Source of the DNA: Pseudomonas lopnurensis | GTDB lineage: Bacteria; Pseudomonadota; Gammaproteobacteria; Pseudomonadales; Pseudomonadaceae | Assembly (NCBI RefSeq): GCF_015070855.1 | Contig: NZ_JADDIX010000024.1 | Location: 1-64,000 of the forward strand | DNA: 64,000 nucleotides | Direction of reading: 5' to 3' | In this document: positions 23,831-33,046 of the stretch, in pieces | Layout: each line of letters starts with the position of its first letter | Numbering within the stretch: position 1 is the stretch's first letter | Notes under the pieces: model-generated | Told to the model about the DNA's origin: nothing | The model's input: the letters and a program-made list of their open reading frames with translations, nothing else | Databases searched by the model: none | Position numbers and translations under genes: made by a program

Positions 23831-25038
23831 GGCTGACTCTCCGTGGCTTCGCTGATGCGGATCGGTGCCGGCTTGGCCGGCTTGGGCTGGCGGGTGGCGC
23901 GTGCCGGGCGCTTGGCCAGGGCGGCGGTGGCCTGGACAGTGCGCTTGCTCCAGATCAGCAGGCCGCTGAGCACCATCATGCTGAGGATCAGGCCGAAGAG
24001 GAACCACACCAGCTTGAGCCACAGGCCGCCGAAGTCGCCGGTGTGCAGCGGGCGCATCGACTCGGTGACGAACTCCAGGGCGGAGCGGTCGCTGAGCAGG
24101 CGGGTGGAGTCGACCTGGCCGGTATAGGGGTTGACCGCCGCCGACTGGAACATCAGCGGGTACCAGCCGCGCCCTCCTACGAAGATATGGCTGTAGGCGT
24201 TGCCCGGCAGGCTGACGAAGCTGGCCTCCAGGCCGGGGATCCGCTGGCTGGCGGCGGCCACCGCCTGGTCCACGTCGAGGCGCGGCACGCTGCCGCCGGC
24301 AGCGACTATCGGCGCATCCTCGCGCGCCACCACCGGCGGCACGCCTTCGGTGGAGATGGAAATATGGTTGTCGGCCAGTATTGCCTGGATCAGGAACCAT
24401 ATGCCGGTGATGGAAATGATCGCGATGAACCAGATCGACCAGATGCCGGACAGGCGGTGGAAATCACCCCAGAAGATGCGCGCGCCATGTCGAAAACGCA
24501 GGGTGGGCTTGAAGAAGCCTTTCCAGAACTTCTTGTAGACCACCAGCCCGGTGGCCAGCGAGGCCAGCATCGGCAGGCCTGTCAACGATACCAGGTACCA
24601 GCCCCAGCTGAAGCCGTTCGTAAAGGGCACCAGCCACCAGCCGTGCAGGGCGCGGGTGAACTGGCGGAAATCGAATTGCGGGCTGACGCCCTGGATGGCC
24701 CCGGTGTAGGGGTTGATGTAGAAGGTCGGCGAGGTGCCGTCGGGGTAGCTGACGCGCGCGTTGAGCGCGAAGTGGTCCTCCTGGGGGCGGCTGATCGACT
24801 GCACGATGATCTCGGGTTCGGCGCGCTGGACCGCTTCCAGAACCTGGCCGTAGCTGAGCCGTTCGGCATCGGCCGAGGGTTTGCTGGCACGCACGTCCGG
24901 GTTGGCCAGCCAGATGATTTCCTGGCTGACCGTGGCCAGTGTGCCGGTCACGCAAATGATCAGCAGGAAGAACCAGATCGGCAGGGCCAGCCAGCTATGA
25001 ACGAGGAACCAGAGTCTGGAGCGGGACTTCTTGGACAT
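23827..25038 (-). CDS. fpvG: PepSY-type inner-membrane iron reductase FpvG
   Basis: This protein of about 403 residues has four hydrophobic helices in PepSY_TM layout (LPIWFFLLIICVTGTLATVS near the N-terminus, SLTGLPMLASLATGLVVY, IWFIAIISITGIWFLIQAIL, LVWFLFGLILSMMVLSGLL). Conserved histidines include LVHSWLALP, ALHGWW, FHRLSG and LHTGDFGG, suited to haem or iron binding. FpvG reduces Fe3+ in ferripyoverdine in the periplasm of P. aeruginosa. The ATG at 25038 is preferred over a TTG nine bases earlier, but no strong ribosome site is visible. It heads the eight-gene operon. I could not find a TAAAT-N16-CGT box in front of it. Confidence 0.9.
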   Translation of the reverse strand: MSKKSRSRLWFLVHSWLALPIWFFLLIICVTGTLATVSQEIIWLANPDVRASKPSADAERLSYGQVLEAVQRAEPEIIVQSISRPQEDHFALNARVSYPDGTSPTFYINPYTGAIQGVSPQFDFRQFTRALHGWWLVPFTNGFSWGWYLVSLTGLPMLASLATGLVVYKKFWKGFFKPTLRFRHGARIFWGDFHRLSGIWSIWFIAIISITGIWFLIQAILADNHISISTEGVPPVVAREDAPIVAAGGSVPRLDVDQAVAAASQRIPGLEASFVSLPGNAYSHIFVGGRGWYPLMFQSAAVNPYTGQVDSTRLLSDRSALEFVTESMRPLHTGDFGGLWLKLVWFLFGLILSMMVLSGLLIWSKRTVQATAALAKRPARATRQPKPAKPAPIRISEATESQP

Positions 25039-26145
25039 GAGGAGCAAGGTCTATGGTTAAAAGGCGAGTAGATGGTGGATTCAGAGACTCTGTTGCTGCG
25101 CTAGCAAGTAAACCTCCCGTGTCGCTCGGCAAGCCGGACAACCTGCATGCGGGGCATGGCGAGGTTCAGAGTTTTCAAGGAGTAAGACGGATGAGAGCGG
25201 GAAAACCTGCATCAAAAAGGAAAAATATCGTGATCCGCTCCTGGCCAGGTATTTCGATGTGCCCGCGGTACTGGATAGGCATACAACTTTACCGGGTTAC
25301 CAAGGAAGGCAGTTTTGGGCTTTTTGGATTTCGTAGCTTAGTCGCTCGCGGCCCAGCCACCTTCACTATCGATCCAGCAGGCATATTGGGTCAGCACAAC
25401 CTGCAACCACCCTGCTATTAGTGATGAAGGTTGGAGCCATGCCAGTCATTAGACACATGGTTGCATGCGCGTGGCGCGCATTGTGCGGAGGCTGCTCGCG
25501 GGCGAAGCGGACGCCGTGACGATGAGGGGTAACTCTCGTAGCGCGGTTCAACGATCATTTGCGCCAGGATAGTGGGAAGTCCGTTCGCTCTTCGTGGGCT
25601 GTTTCGGTCAACTTCGCATGCTCATGCCATTGGGCAGAGATCGGTTATTACCAGATCGACAAGTCGTCGGGAGCGCAAGATGTTTCGCATATCAAGGCGT
25701 GTTGCCGGCAGCGGCGAATTGTATATTTTTCCAGGGCCTTATTGAGTCAGGCATTGCTTATATTGGGCGGCTTGGGCTTTCAAGTGTTTTCTCGTCATGC
25801 AGGTTAAGTTTGCTGTCCGATAAGTGTCGAGGTGGGCAGGAATGATGAAACATGCGTTTCGTCAAGGTAAATCAGACGGAAGGCCGTGGCTTTCGAATGG
25901 CTTCGGGGCAGGGGGCATCGGATGCGGCCGATATCCAAGAAACTATCTGGCGAGAGAGTTGTTATTGTTAAACGCCTGCTAGGGCATAGGTACTTATCCT
26001 TACGGTGGATGGAGCGTGTGCTCGGTTACGGCCATAATGGAAGTGCTGAAGATGGCATTTTGCTATCTAACAGGTGATCCCAGCGATGTATCGGTTTTCA
26101 GACAGTGTCGAAAAGGCCGTATCCTGCGCTCAAGGAAAGGATGAA
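25039..26145. other. Long gene-poor interval between the fpv operon and the signalling operon
   Basis: About 1.1 kb with lower GC than its surroundings and only short frames without recognisable proteins or good ribosome sites. It must hold the fpvG promoter on the minus strand and the histidine-kinase promoter on the plus strand. The one conserved element I recognise is the motif at 25981. Confidence 0.6.
25981..26004 (+). promoter_or_regulatory. Conserved element (copy 1) upstream of the first kinase
   Basis: AGGGCATAGGTACTTATCCT followed by TACG, then GGATGG. It agrees with 34222-34245 at 21 of 24 positions. It contains the near-palindrome ATAGGTACTTAT and can form a small ATCC/GGAT hairpin. 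It lies 165 bases before the kinase start. Confidence 0.5.
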
Positions 26146-27426
26146 ATGGAAACAAATTCGGAAATCTTCTTCGAAACGCTCGTCGAAGGGCTTAATATCG
26201 GTGTAATCGCACTCGACGCTGATTTGCAGATCCTGCACTGGAACCATTTCGTCACCCAGCGGACCGGAAAGTGTCTCGATGACGTTCGGGGGCGACCGAT
26301 CGCCAAGGTCTTTCCCGAAACGAACAATGAGCGGTTTCACAAGATGATCGAGCTGGTACGGTCAAAAGGTCGGCATGTCTATCATCATTGGCTGGAGCTG
26401 TCTCACCTGATTCCCTTGCGGGTCGAAAGTCCTGATGGTGATATGCTCCCGCTGCATAGCACGCTACTGTTTCCCTACGATCATTTCGGCGGAGTACGTC
26501 GTTATGGTTTGATCATGTATGACACAGGCGCTATTGCGAGATCGAGCGGGCAACTCGAAGCCGCGCTGGTGGCATTGAGCAAGAAGCAGGCAGAACAGGA
26601 TCAATTGATACGCAAGCTTGAAGCAGCCAACAGCCAATTGCTCCAATCCGAGAAATTGGCGGCCATTGGCCAGTTGGCCGCCGGCGTCGCTCATGAGATC
26701 AATAACCCCATTGGTTATGTGCTTTCCAATCTCAAGACGCTGGATGGTTATGTCCTCGACATGCTGCGGATCATCGATGCCGTGGACGAAGTCGCCAGTC
26801 TGGACGAGTTGCGCCAGGTCAAACGCGCCTTGGAATACGACTATATTCGAGAAGATATCAAAGCCTTGATTTGCGAGTCCGGCGATGGCATCGATCGGGT
26901 CAAGCAGATCATCAGTGCCCTGAAAGACTTCTCTTATATCGATGAGGAGGAGTTTCGTCCCGCCGACCTGCATCGCGGGATAGAAACGACGCTCAACGTA
27001 GTCAACAACGAAATAAAGTACAAGGCCGAGGTGGTCAAGGAGTTTGGCGAGCTGCCGGAACTGGAATGTATCCCTTCGCAAATCAATCAGGTCGTGATGA
27101 ACCTGCTGGTCAATGCGGCTCACTCGATCGAGCAGTTCGGTCGTATTACGCTACGCACAGCGTGCGAGGGGGACTGGGCCTGGTTCGAAGTCGAAGACAC
27201 CGGCAAAGGCATCGAGAAAAAGCTGCTCAATCGGATCTATGAACCGTTCTTCACCACCAAGCCGGTAGGCAAGGGAACCGGTCTGGGGCTGGCGCTTTCC
27301 TATAACATCGTGCAAAAACACAATGGGCGGATCGAAGTACATAGCGAGGTAGGGCAGGGTACATGCTTTCGGGTATGGCTGCCGGTCTGCCAGCCGACCG
27401 CCCTGACTGGAAAGGATGCCAAGTAA
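26146..27426 (+). CDS. PAS-domain sensor histidine kinase
   Basis: This 426-residue cytoplasmic kinase has no membrane segment. Residues ~10-125 form a PAS domain (LVEGLNIGVIALDADLQILH...VFPETNNERFHKMIEL). A coiled coil follows, then the phosphoacceptor H183 (GVAHEINNPIGYVLSNL). The ATPase domain has an N-box (NQVVMNLLVNAAHSI) and G-boxes (VEDTGKGI, GKGTGLGLALS). The start at 26146 follows AAGGAAAGG. Its stop overlaps the next start (TAATG), so the two are coupled. It probably phosphorylates the receivers encoded downstream; the HEINNPIG phosphoacceptor box recurs in the kinase at 29598. Confidence 0.9.
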   Translation: METNSEIFFETLVEGLNIGVIALDADLQILHWNHFVTQRTGKCLDDVRGRPIAKVFPETNNERFHKMIELVRSKGRHVYHHWLELSHLIPLRVESPDGDMLPLHSTLLFPYDHFGGVRRYGLIMYDTGAIARSSGQLEAALVALSKKQAEQDQLIRKLEAANSQLLQSEKLAAIGQLAAGVAHEINNPIGYVLSNLKTLDGYVLDMLRIIDAVDEVASLDELRQVKRALEYDYIREDIKALICESGDGIDRVKQIISALKDFSYIDEEEFRPADLHRGIETTLNVVNNEIKYKAEVVKEFGELPELECIPSQINQVVMNLLVNAAHSIEQFGRITLRTACEGDWAWFEVEDTGKGIEKKLLNRIYEPFFTTKPVGKGTGLGLALSYNIVQKHNGRIEVHSEVGQGTCFRVWLPVCQPTALTGKDAK

Positions 27427-28802
27427 TGATTGTCGAGCGAGACGATGGGCCGATCGCCACCGTGCTGTTGGTCGATGACGAGGAGAATATTCTCAGCAGT
27501 TTGCGGCGCGTGCTGCGTAACGAGCGCTATCTGCTTCTCTTTGCCAGCAGTGGTGCTGTGGCACTGGAGTTGCTTGAGCAGCACGAGGTCGACCTGATCG
27601 TCTCGGATGCCCGCATGCCAGGCATGGACGGTGCGACGCTACTGGCGAAAGTCCAGCAGGGCTGGCCGGGTTGCCTACGCATCTTGCTGACCGGCTATGC
27701 CGACATCACCACCACCATCAAGGCGATCAACGAGGGCCAGATCTATCGCTATATAAGCAAACCCTGGGACGATGACGAGCTACGGCTGATCATTCGTCAG
27801 GCCCTGGCCTTTGAGTTCTCCGAACGGGAGCGTCAACGACTCGAACGCCTCACTCAGGAGCAGAACGCCCATCTGCAGGAGTTGAACGAGACGCTCGAGC
27901 GTCGGGTGCAGGCACGAACGGCGGAACTCGAAGAAACAGCGGGCATGCTCGATGTGGCCTATGCCGAGCTACGTCGCAGTTATGTCACCGCCACCGAGGT
28001 TTTCGCGGGTCTCGTGAATCAGCGCTTCAACAAAGACCGCCAGACCAATGCGCAAGTCGTCGCGTTGATAAAGGGGTACGCTGAACACTATCAACTGGAT
28101 GAACGAACCAGTAACGACCTGGCAATGGCGGCGGCCCTGTACAACATTGGGAAGCTGACCTGGAGCGATCAGCTGCTCGCCAGGCCGTCTGACCTTTTAT
28201 ACAAGGAAGAGCGCGCTCGTTACCGCAAATACCCGGAGCTGGGTGAAAACCTGCTGATGACGCTGGAGCCCGTGCAGGATGCCGGTCGATTGATTCGGCA
28301 TCATCAGGAGCGTTGGGATGGCCATGGATTTCCCGACCGGCTGGAAGGTGAAGCGATACCTTTCGGTTCTCGTTTGCTGAAACTTTGCGTTGATTTCATC
28401 GAGCTGCAGCGAGGCATGTTCCTCGAGCGACGACTGAGTCGCGACGAAGCGCTTCTTCTGATGAAGAAATACAAGGGGCGGCTCTACGATCCCCAGCTTT
28501 GCGATTGTTTCATCGAGCTCTGTACGACACTTGCGCCGGACCTTGTGCTCGCCGATGCGAGCATCATGGCACTGGATACGCGAAGGCTCAGCGCCGGAAT
28601 GATACTGGCGCGCAACCTTCATGCCACCAACGGTATGCTGCTGCTCAACGAAGGTAAACAGCTCACACAACAGCTGATATCGAAACTGATAACGTTCGAG
28701 GCCTCGGAAGGAGGCCGTTACACGGTATTCATCCGGAAACCGGAGAGCGATGCCCCCTTCAAAATGGAGCGCCGTGATGAGCACGATCCAGTTGCCGGAT
28801 GA
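27426..28802 (+). CDS. Response regulator with degenerate HD-GYP-like output domain
   Basis: This 458-residue protein has an intact receiver (VDDEEN, D61 in SDARMPGMDG, LTGYAD, ISKPWDDD), a coiled coil (LERRVQARTAELEE) and an HD-GYP-like domain. RpfG-type enzymes degrade cyclic-di-GMP. Here the metal-binding HD of HDIGK is replaced by YN (Y239-N240, YNIGK). The later HHQERWDGHGFP keeps the second histidine pair, with GFP in place of GYP. I therefore expect weak or no phosphodiesterase activity and perhaps a binding or scaffold role. It is coupled to the kinase gene upstream. Confidence 0.85.
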   Translation: MIVERDDGPIATVLLVDDEENILSSLRRVLRNERYLLLFASSGAVALELLEQHEVDLIVSDARMPGMDGATLLAKVQQGWPGCLRILLTGYADITTTIKAINEGQIYRYISKPWDDDELRLIIRQALAFEFSERERQRLERLTQEQNAHLQELNETLERRVQARTAELEETAGMLDVAYAELRRSYVTATEVFAGLVNQRFNKDRQTNAQVVALIKGYAEHYQLDERTSNDLAMAAALYNIGKLTWSDQLLARPSDLLYKEERARYRKYPELGENLLMTLEPVQDAGRLIRHHQERWDGHGFPDRLEGEAIPFGSRLLKLCVDFIELQRGMFLERRLSRDEALLLMKKYKGRLYDPQLCDCFIELCTTLAPDLVLADASIMALDTRRLSAGMILARNLHATNGMLLLNEGKQLTQQLISKLITFEASEGGRYTVFIRKPESDAPFKMERRDEHDPVAG

Positions 28803-28920
28803 CGAACCGCATGTTCTCGGCGCCCTGCAACGCATCCTTCAGTCGCCAGCATTGGGGAGCTTCATATGTTCAGCGATATCCAGACTTCGGGCGCACTCAC
28901 AGAACATGAGGCCGTTCTGA
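28777..28920 (+). other. Small frame(s) between the HD-GYP and GTPase genes, possible gene remnant
   Basis: A 47-codon frame (MSTIQLPDDEPHVLGALQRI...) overlaps the end of the HD-GYP gene. A second short frame from 28866 (MFSDIQTSGALTEHEAVLID...) overlaps it in another phase and ends at 28952. MglA-type GTPases usually have a Roadblock/MglB partner of about 120-150 residues in this position. These pieces could be its frameshifted, shortened remnant, but I cannot show homology. They may simply be spacer. Confidence 0.3.
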
Positions 28921-28944
28921 TTGATCAAGAAGGCCTTCGCAAAT

Positions 28945-29598
28945 ATGTCTGAATACATTCCGCATGAACGAAAACTGACAATCAAGGTTGTTTACTACGG
29001 GCCGGCACTGAGCGGCAAGACGACCAACCTGATGCAGTTGCACACCCTGTTGCAACCGCAGCGCAAGGGCGAGCTGATGGTGCTCGAAACCCGTGACGAC
29101 CGCACCCTGTTCTTCGACATGCTGCCCATAGGCCTGCGTAGCGAGAGTGGGCTGGAACTGCGACTGAAGCTGTATACCGTGCCGGGCCAGGTCCAGCACG
29201 ACAGTACCCGCAAGGCGGTGCTGGCTCGGGTCGATGGGGTGATCTTCGTCGCCGATTCCCAGCCCGCTCAGCAGGACAACAACGCCAATGCGTTCGACAA
29301 TCTGGCTGACAACCTGCAGAAGGTCGGTATCGATATCGAGAACCTTCCCTTGGTCGTGCAATTCAACAAGCGTGATGCGCCCGGAGCGGTCGGCGAAGGC
29401 GAATTGCAGAGTCGCTGGTCGGATACGCCCTGGTCGCCCTTGTGCATGGCGGCGGCGATCAATGGCGAGGGGGTCGTCGAGAGCTATCGGGTCCTGCTGG
29501 AGCGTCTGTATCCAGTCCTCGACCGGGAATTCCAGTTGGCGGAGGTCGAACACATCAGTGCCGACGCTTTCGTCCGCCAACTGAGCAGGGTGGGTTGA
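28945..29598 (+). CDS. MglA-like small Ras-type GTPase
   Basis: This 217-residue protein begins MSEYIPHERKLTIKVVYYGP. The P-loop GPALSGKTTNL starts at residue 19, the switch-2 region reads KLYTVPGQVQHDSTRKAVL (the MglA-type TVPGQ), and the base-recognition motif is FNKRDAP (N141). MglA proteins set polarity and in Myxococcus control the type IV pilus ATPases. No MglB/Roadblock gene is intact beside it. Its stop overlaps the next kinase start (TGATG), so GTPase and kinase are coupled. Confidence 0.88.
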   Translation: MSEYIPHERKLTIKVVYYGPALSGKTTNLMQLHTLLQPQRKGELMVLETRDDRTLFFDMLPIGLRSESGLELRLKLYTVPGQVQHDSTRKAVLARVDGVIFVADSQPAQQDNNANAFDNLADNLQKVGIDIENLPLVVQFNKRDAPGAVGEGELQSRWSDTPWSPLCMAAAINGEGVVESYRVLLERLYPVLDREFQLAEVEHISADAFVRQLSRVG

Positions 29599-30722
29599 TG
29601 CGCAACTTCGACGACGATCCAGCACTGGCGGAGCTGCTTGCGCCCGAGCGTCAGCAAGACCTGTTGCGACTGCTGCAGGGCGTCACGGGTCATCGCTTTG
29701 CGCTCAGCGACCAGCCGCAGGCTGATGCCGAAACGGTGGAATTCAATCTGGATGGCGTGGCGTGGCTAAGCTGTGCCGCGGATCCTCAATTGCAGGCGCC
29801 GACGGCGCGGCTCATCGAGTTCATCCTGACCTATGTGGGCAAATATCGATTGGCCGCTAACCTGCACCACGATATCGCGGAAGCGAGTTTCGCCGAGCTG
29901 CAACGCCAGCATGCCGCTCTGCAGGATTCAGAGGCTCGGTACAGGCAACTCTCCGAGCAGTTGCAGGCTCAAGTGGCCGCGCAGGTGAAGGTTATCGAGC
30001 AGACCCAGCAGGAGCTTTACGAGTCGGCGAGACTTCGCGCGATCGGTCAGCTCGCCGCTGGTGTCGCGCATGAAATCAACAATCCCATCGGCTTTATCAG
30101 CAGCAATCTCAGGGTGGCAGAGGATTACGTCAAAGAGATCAAGCAGGGGATCGCAGGCGATAGCGCTTTCAACGCGCTGATCGAGGATTTCCAGGCGCTG
30201 CTCAAGGAGTCAGCCAGTGGAACGCAGCGCATCGCGTCGATCGTTTCTGACTTGAAGACCTTCTCCAACATCGATCAGGCCGATTTCATTTCCTGTGATC
30301 TCAACGATCTTCTGCACACAAGCTGCCATCTGCTGCAGGCCGAATTCAGTCATATGCTGGACATAGAGCTGCAGCTCGGAAACATCGGTTCCATCTCCGG
30401 CTACCCGGCCAAACTGTCCCAGGTGTTCTTTAACGTCCTCGACAACGCAGCAAAAGCCGTGGAAGGGAAAGGGCGTATCCGCGTGATCAGCAGGCAAGGC
30501 GCCGCGGGCCATCCGGAGGTGGTGATCGAGGATAATGGCTGCGGTATATCCACCGCCTCGCTGGAACGGATCTTCGATCCTTTTTTCACCACACGCCCGG
30601 TCGGTTCGGGTACAGGTCTTGGACTGACCGTCGCACGCGAAACCATGATGGCGCATCAGGGCGAAATTTCGATTCGTAGCCGCGAAGGCATCGGAACCCG
30701 TGTGACGTTGAAATTTGGATAG
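29598..30722 (+). CDS. Soluble histidine kinase, GTPase-linked
   Basis: This 374-residue kinase starts MRNFDDDPALAELLAPERQQ. The N-terminal ~100 residues are an unassigned sensor region without membrane segments. A coiled coil (AALQDSEARYRQLSEQLQAQ) leads to H158 in GVAHEINNPIGFISSNL. The ATPase domain shows SQVFFNVLDNAAKAVEG, IEDNGCGIS and GSGTGLGLTVAR. Its phosphoacceptor region is very like that of the kinase at 26146. Coupling to the GTPase gene suggests that the N-terminal region may read GTPase state. Likely targets are the receivers at 27426 and 30733. Confidence 0.88.
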   Translation: MRNFDDDPALAELLAPERQQDLLRLLQGVTGHRFALSDQPQADAETVEFNLDGVAWLSCAADPQLQAPTARLIEFILTYVGKYRLAANLHHDIAEASFAELQRQHAALQDSEARYRQLSEQLQAQVAAQVKVIEQTQQELYESARLRAIGQLAAGVAHEINNPIGFISSNLRVAEDYVKEIKQGIAGDSAFNALIEDFQALLKESASGTQRIASIVSDLKTFSNIDQADFISCDLNDLLHTSCHLLQAEFSHMLDIELQLGNIGSISGYPAKLSQVFFNVLDNAAKAVEGKGRIRVISRQGAAGHPEVVIEDNGCGISTASLERIFDPFFTTRPVGSGTGLGLTVARETMMAHQGEISIRSREGIGTRVTLKFG

Positions 30723-30732
30723 GGAGCCTGGC

Positions 30733-32985
30733 GTGGCCAAACGTTATGCATCGTTGTTTCTGGGGGGGGATGAAACAGCTCCAGCCAAGGAGGCGCCTGA
30801 CACTCCTTACTCACTGCTTCTGGTGGATGACGAGCCCAATATCCTCGCCGCGCTGCGCAGGATATTCCAGCGTGAGAACTACCAGCTGCATTTCGCGCGC
30901 AACGGTGTCGAGGCGCTGAAGATCCTCGAAGGCAAACCCATCCAGCTGATCATCAGTGACTTCATGATGCCTGGGATGAATGGCAGCGAGCTGCTGGCCA
31001 AGGTCCGCGAGCGCTGGCCGGATACCATTCGCATCATGCTGACCGGGCACGCCAACACCGAAGCGGTAATGGGCTCGGTGCGCGATGGCGCGGTCTATCG
31101 ATTCATTCTCAAGCCATGGAATGACGATGACTTGCGGCTGACCATCGCACTGGCGCTGGAGCAGCATGCACTGTTGCAACGTACCCGAGCGCTGGAGCAG
31201 GAGAATCAGAAACAGCATCGCGAGTTCGAAACGATTTCCAAACTGGCTGTCACCAATCGCAGCCAGTTGGCCATCATGCTGTACAAGAAAGGCTTGCTGA
31301 ATGCCCAGCAGATTCAGCAGTTGCACAAGGAAATGCAGACTCACAAGACGCCGGTCATACGCCAGTTGATGCAGCACGACTGGATCGGCAGCCAGGCTAT
31401 CCTTGACCTGCTGCGCAAGGATCTGATGTTCGAGGAAATCGACCTGCGCGAGTTCCAGGTCGACCCGGCGCTGCTGGCGCTGGTCCCGCAATCGGTCTGC
31501 ACGCGGCAGATGCTGCTGCCGCTTCGCGTCGTTGGCCGGCGATTGCGCCTGGCCATGGCCGACCCGATGGACATGGGCCTGATCGAAGAGCTGGGCTTCA
31601 TGACCGGCTATAGCATCGACCCGTTGCTCTGCGAGCTGGAACAGCTGCAGGCGCAGTTCCGGGCTCTCTTCGGCGAGCAGGACCAGCAGTTCGATGACAT
31701 GGCCACGGTGATCGGTAACAGCGATCCCTACGAGGGCATAGAGATCGTTCTCGACGACGATCCGGCTAGCGAAAGTCTCGAACAGCTGCTTGGCAGCTCG
31801 GAAGATCCTCCGGCAATCCGCCTGGTGAATGCGATCATTCTGGAAGCCTTGCGTCTGAGGGCGAGCGATATCCACATTCACCCGCGGACCAAGCATGTGG
31901 TCGTGCGATATCGCATAGACGGCGTGCTGCAGGACAAGATTCAGATTCCCAGCTCCGTGCTGATGTCGCTGGTTTCACGGATCAAGGTCATGGCCGAGAT
32001 GGACATCACCGAGCGGCGGCGCCCACAGGATGGGCGTATTACCGTGAAGACGCCTATGCGCATCGTCGATCTGCGAATCTCGACCCTGCCGACGATCAAC
32101 GGCGAAAAAGTCGTGATGCGCGTGCTGGAGCGGCAGTCATCGGCGCAGTCGCTGGAGGACCTGGGGCTCTCGGCGAACAATCTGAGACGCCTGCTGCATG
32201 TGATCAACAAGCCGCAGGGTATCGTCCTCGCAACCGGGCCGACCGGCAGTGGCAAAACCACCACGCTGTTCGCCCTGCTGCAGCATGAGGTCACCGCGGA
32301 AAAGAATTACGTCACTATCGAGGATCCGGTGGAGATCCACATCGATCACGCCGGCCAGGTACCGGTGCGTGAGCGAATCGGCCTGAGCTTTGCCGGGGTG
32401 CTCAGGGCGATTCTGCGCCAGGATCCGGATGTCATCCTGCTGGGTGAGATCCGTGATGGCGAAACCGCCGAGGTCGCCTTTCATGCGGCGCTCACCGGTC
32501 ATCTGGTGTTTTCCACGCTGCATACCAACTCCGCTACCGCAACCATCGCTCGCCTGTTCGACCTGGGGCTCAAGCCTTATGTATTGGCCACGGCCCTGGA
32601 GGCGATCATCGCCCAGCGGCTGGTACGGCGCATCTGTCCGCATTGCCGTGTACCCGTCAAGCCCAAGGACCATCACCTGCGCAGTCTTGGCTCGGATTTC
32701 TTCGACCCCACACTGAATTTTTTCGAGGGGCGCGGCTGCGATCATTGTCACAAGGGGTACAAGGGCCGGGTCGGGATTCATGAGGTTCTGTTGATGACCG
32801 GCTCCCTGCGCGATGCGGTTTCACAGGGCGCCGGCGCCATGCAGTTGCAGGCCATTGCCACCGAGCAGGGCATGACCAGCCTTCTCGATGATGCGCGGGA
32901 GAAGATCCACCTTGGCCTGACCACGGTGGATGAGGTCCTGCGTTTGCTCGGCCCGCAGGTGGAGCCCGAGATCGCAAGCAGTTGA
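30733..32985 (+). CDS. Receiver domain fused to a GspE/PilB-type secretion ATPase
   Basis: This 750-residue protein probably starts at GTG 30733 after ATAGGGAG. Residues ~27-145 are an intact receiver (VDDEPN, D76 in SDFMMPGMNG, LTGHAN, LKPWNDDD). A GspE/MshE N-terminal-like region follows (KKGLLNAQQIQQLHKEMQ... LRLAMADPMD). The ATPase core has Walker A GPTGSGKTTTL at residue 502, Asp box EDPVEIHI, Walker B DPDVILLGEIRDGE, His box STLHTNSA and a zinc-type pair CPHC...CDHCHKG. All motor motifs are intact, yet no pilin, secretin or platform gene is nearby. A phosphorylation-gated pilus or type II motor is inferred. MshEN-like regions can bind cyclic-di-GMP, but this one is divergent. Confidence 0.9.
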   Translation: MAKRYASLFLGGDETAPAKEAPDTPYSLLLVDDEPNILAALRRIFQRENYQLHFARNGVEALKILEGKPIQLIISDFMMPGMNGSELLAKVRERWPDTIRIMLTGHANTEAVMGSVRDGAVYRFILKPWNDDDLRLTIALALEQHALLQRTRALEQENQKQHREFETISKLAVTNRSQLAIMLYKKGLLNAQQIQQLHKEMQTHKTPVIRQLMQHDWIGSQAILDLLRKDLMFEEIDLREFQVDPALLALVPQSVCTRQMLLPLRVVGRRLRLAMADPMDMGLIEELGFMTGYSIDPLLCELEQLQAQFRALFGEQDQQFDDMATVIGNSDPYEGIEIVLDDDPASESLEQLLGSSEDPPAIRLVNAIILEALRLRASDIHIHPRTKHVVVRYRIDGVLQDKIQIPSSVLMSLVSRIKVMAEMDITERRRPQDGRITVKTPMRIVDLRISTLPTINGEKVVMRVLERQSSAQSLEDLGLSANNLRRLLHVINKPQGIVLATGPTGSGKTTTLFALLQHEVTAEKNYVTIEDPVEIHIDHAGQVPVRERIGLSFAGVLRAILRQDPDVILLGEIRDGETAEVAFHAALTGHLVFSTLHTNSATATIARLFDLGLKPYVLATALEAIIAQRLVRRICPHCRVPVKPKDHHLRSLGSDFFDPTLNFFEGRGCDHCHKGYKGRVGIHEVLLMTGSLRDAVSQGAGAMQLQAIATEQGMTSLLDDAREKIHLGLTTVDEVLRLLGPQVEPEIASS

Positions 32986-33046
32986 TCGGGTGTGCCTGAG
33001 TTATTAGTCTGTCGCATCCAGACTGCTACTGCCCCCTTGCCGCGAA

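Noticed and set aside
25053-26077. Several short frames in the 1.1-kb gap
   Set aside because: They lack recognisable domains, coherent codon usage or ribosome sites.
27426-28802. Active RpfG-type cyclic-di-GMP phosphodiesterase
   Set aside because: The essential HD pair is YN, so I did not call it an active enzyme.
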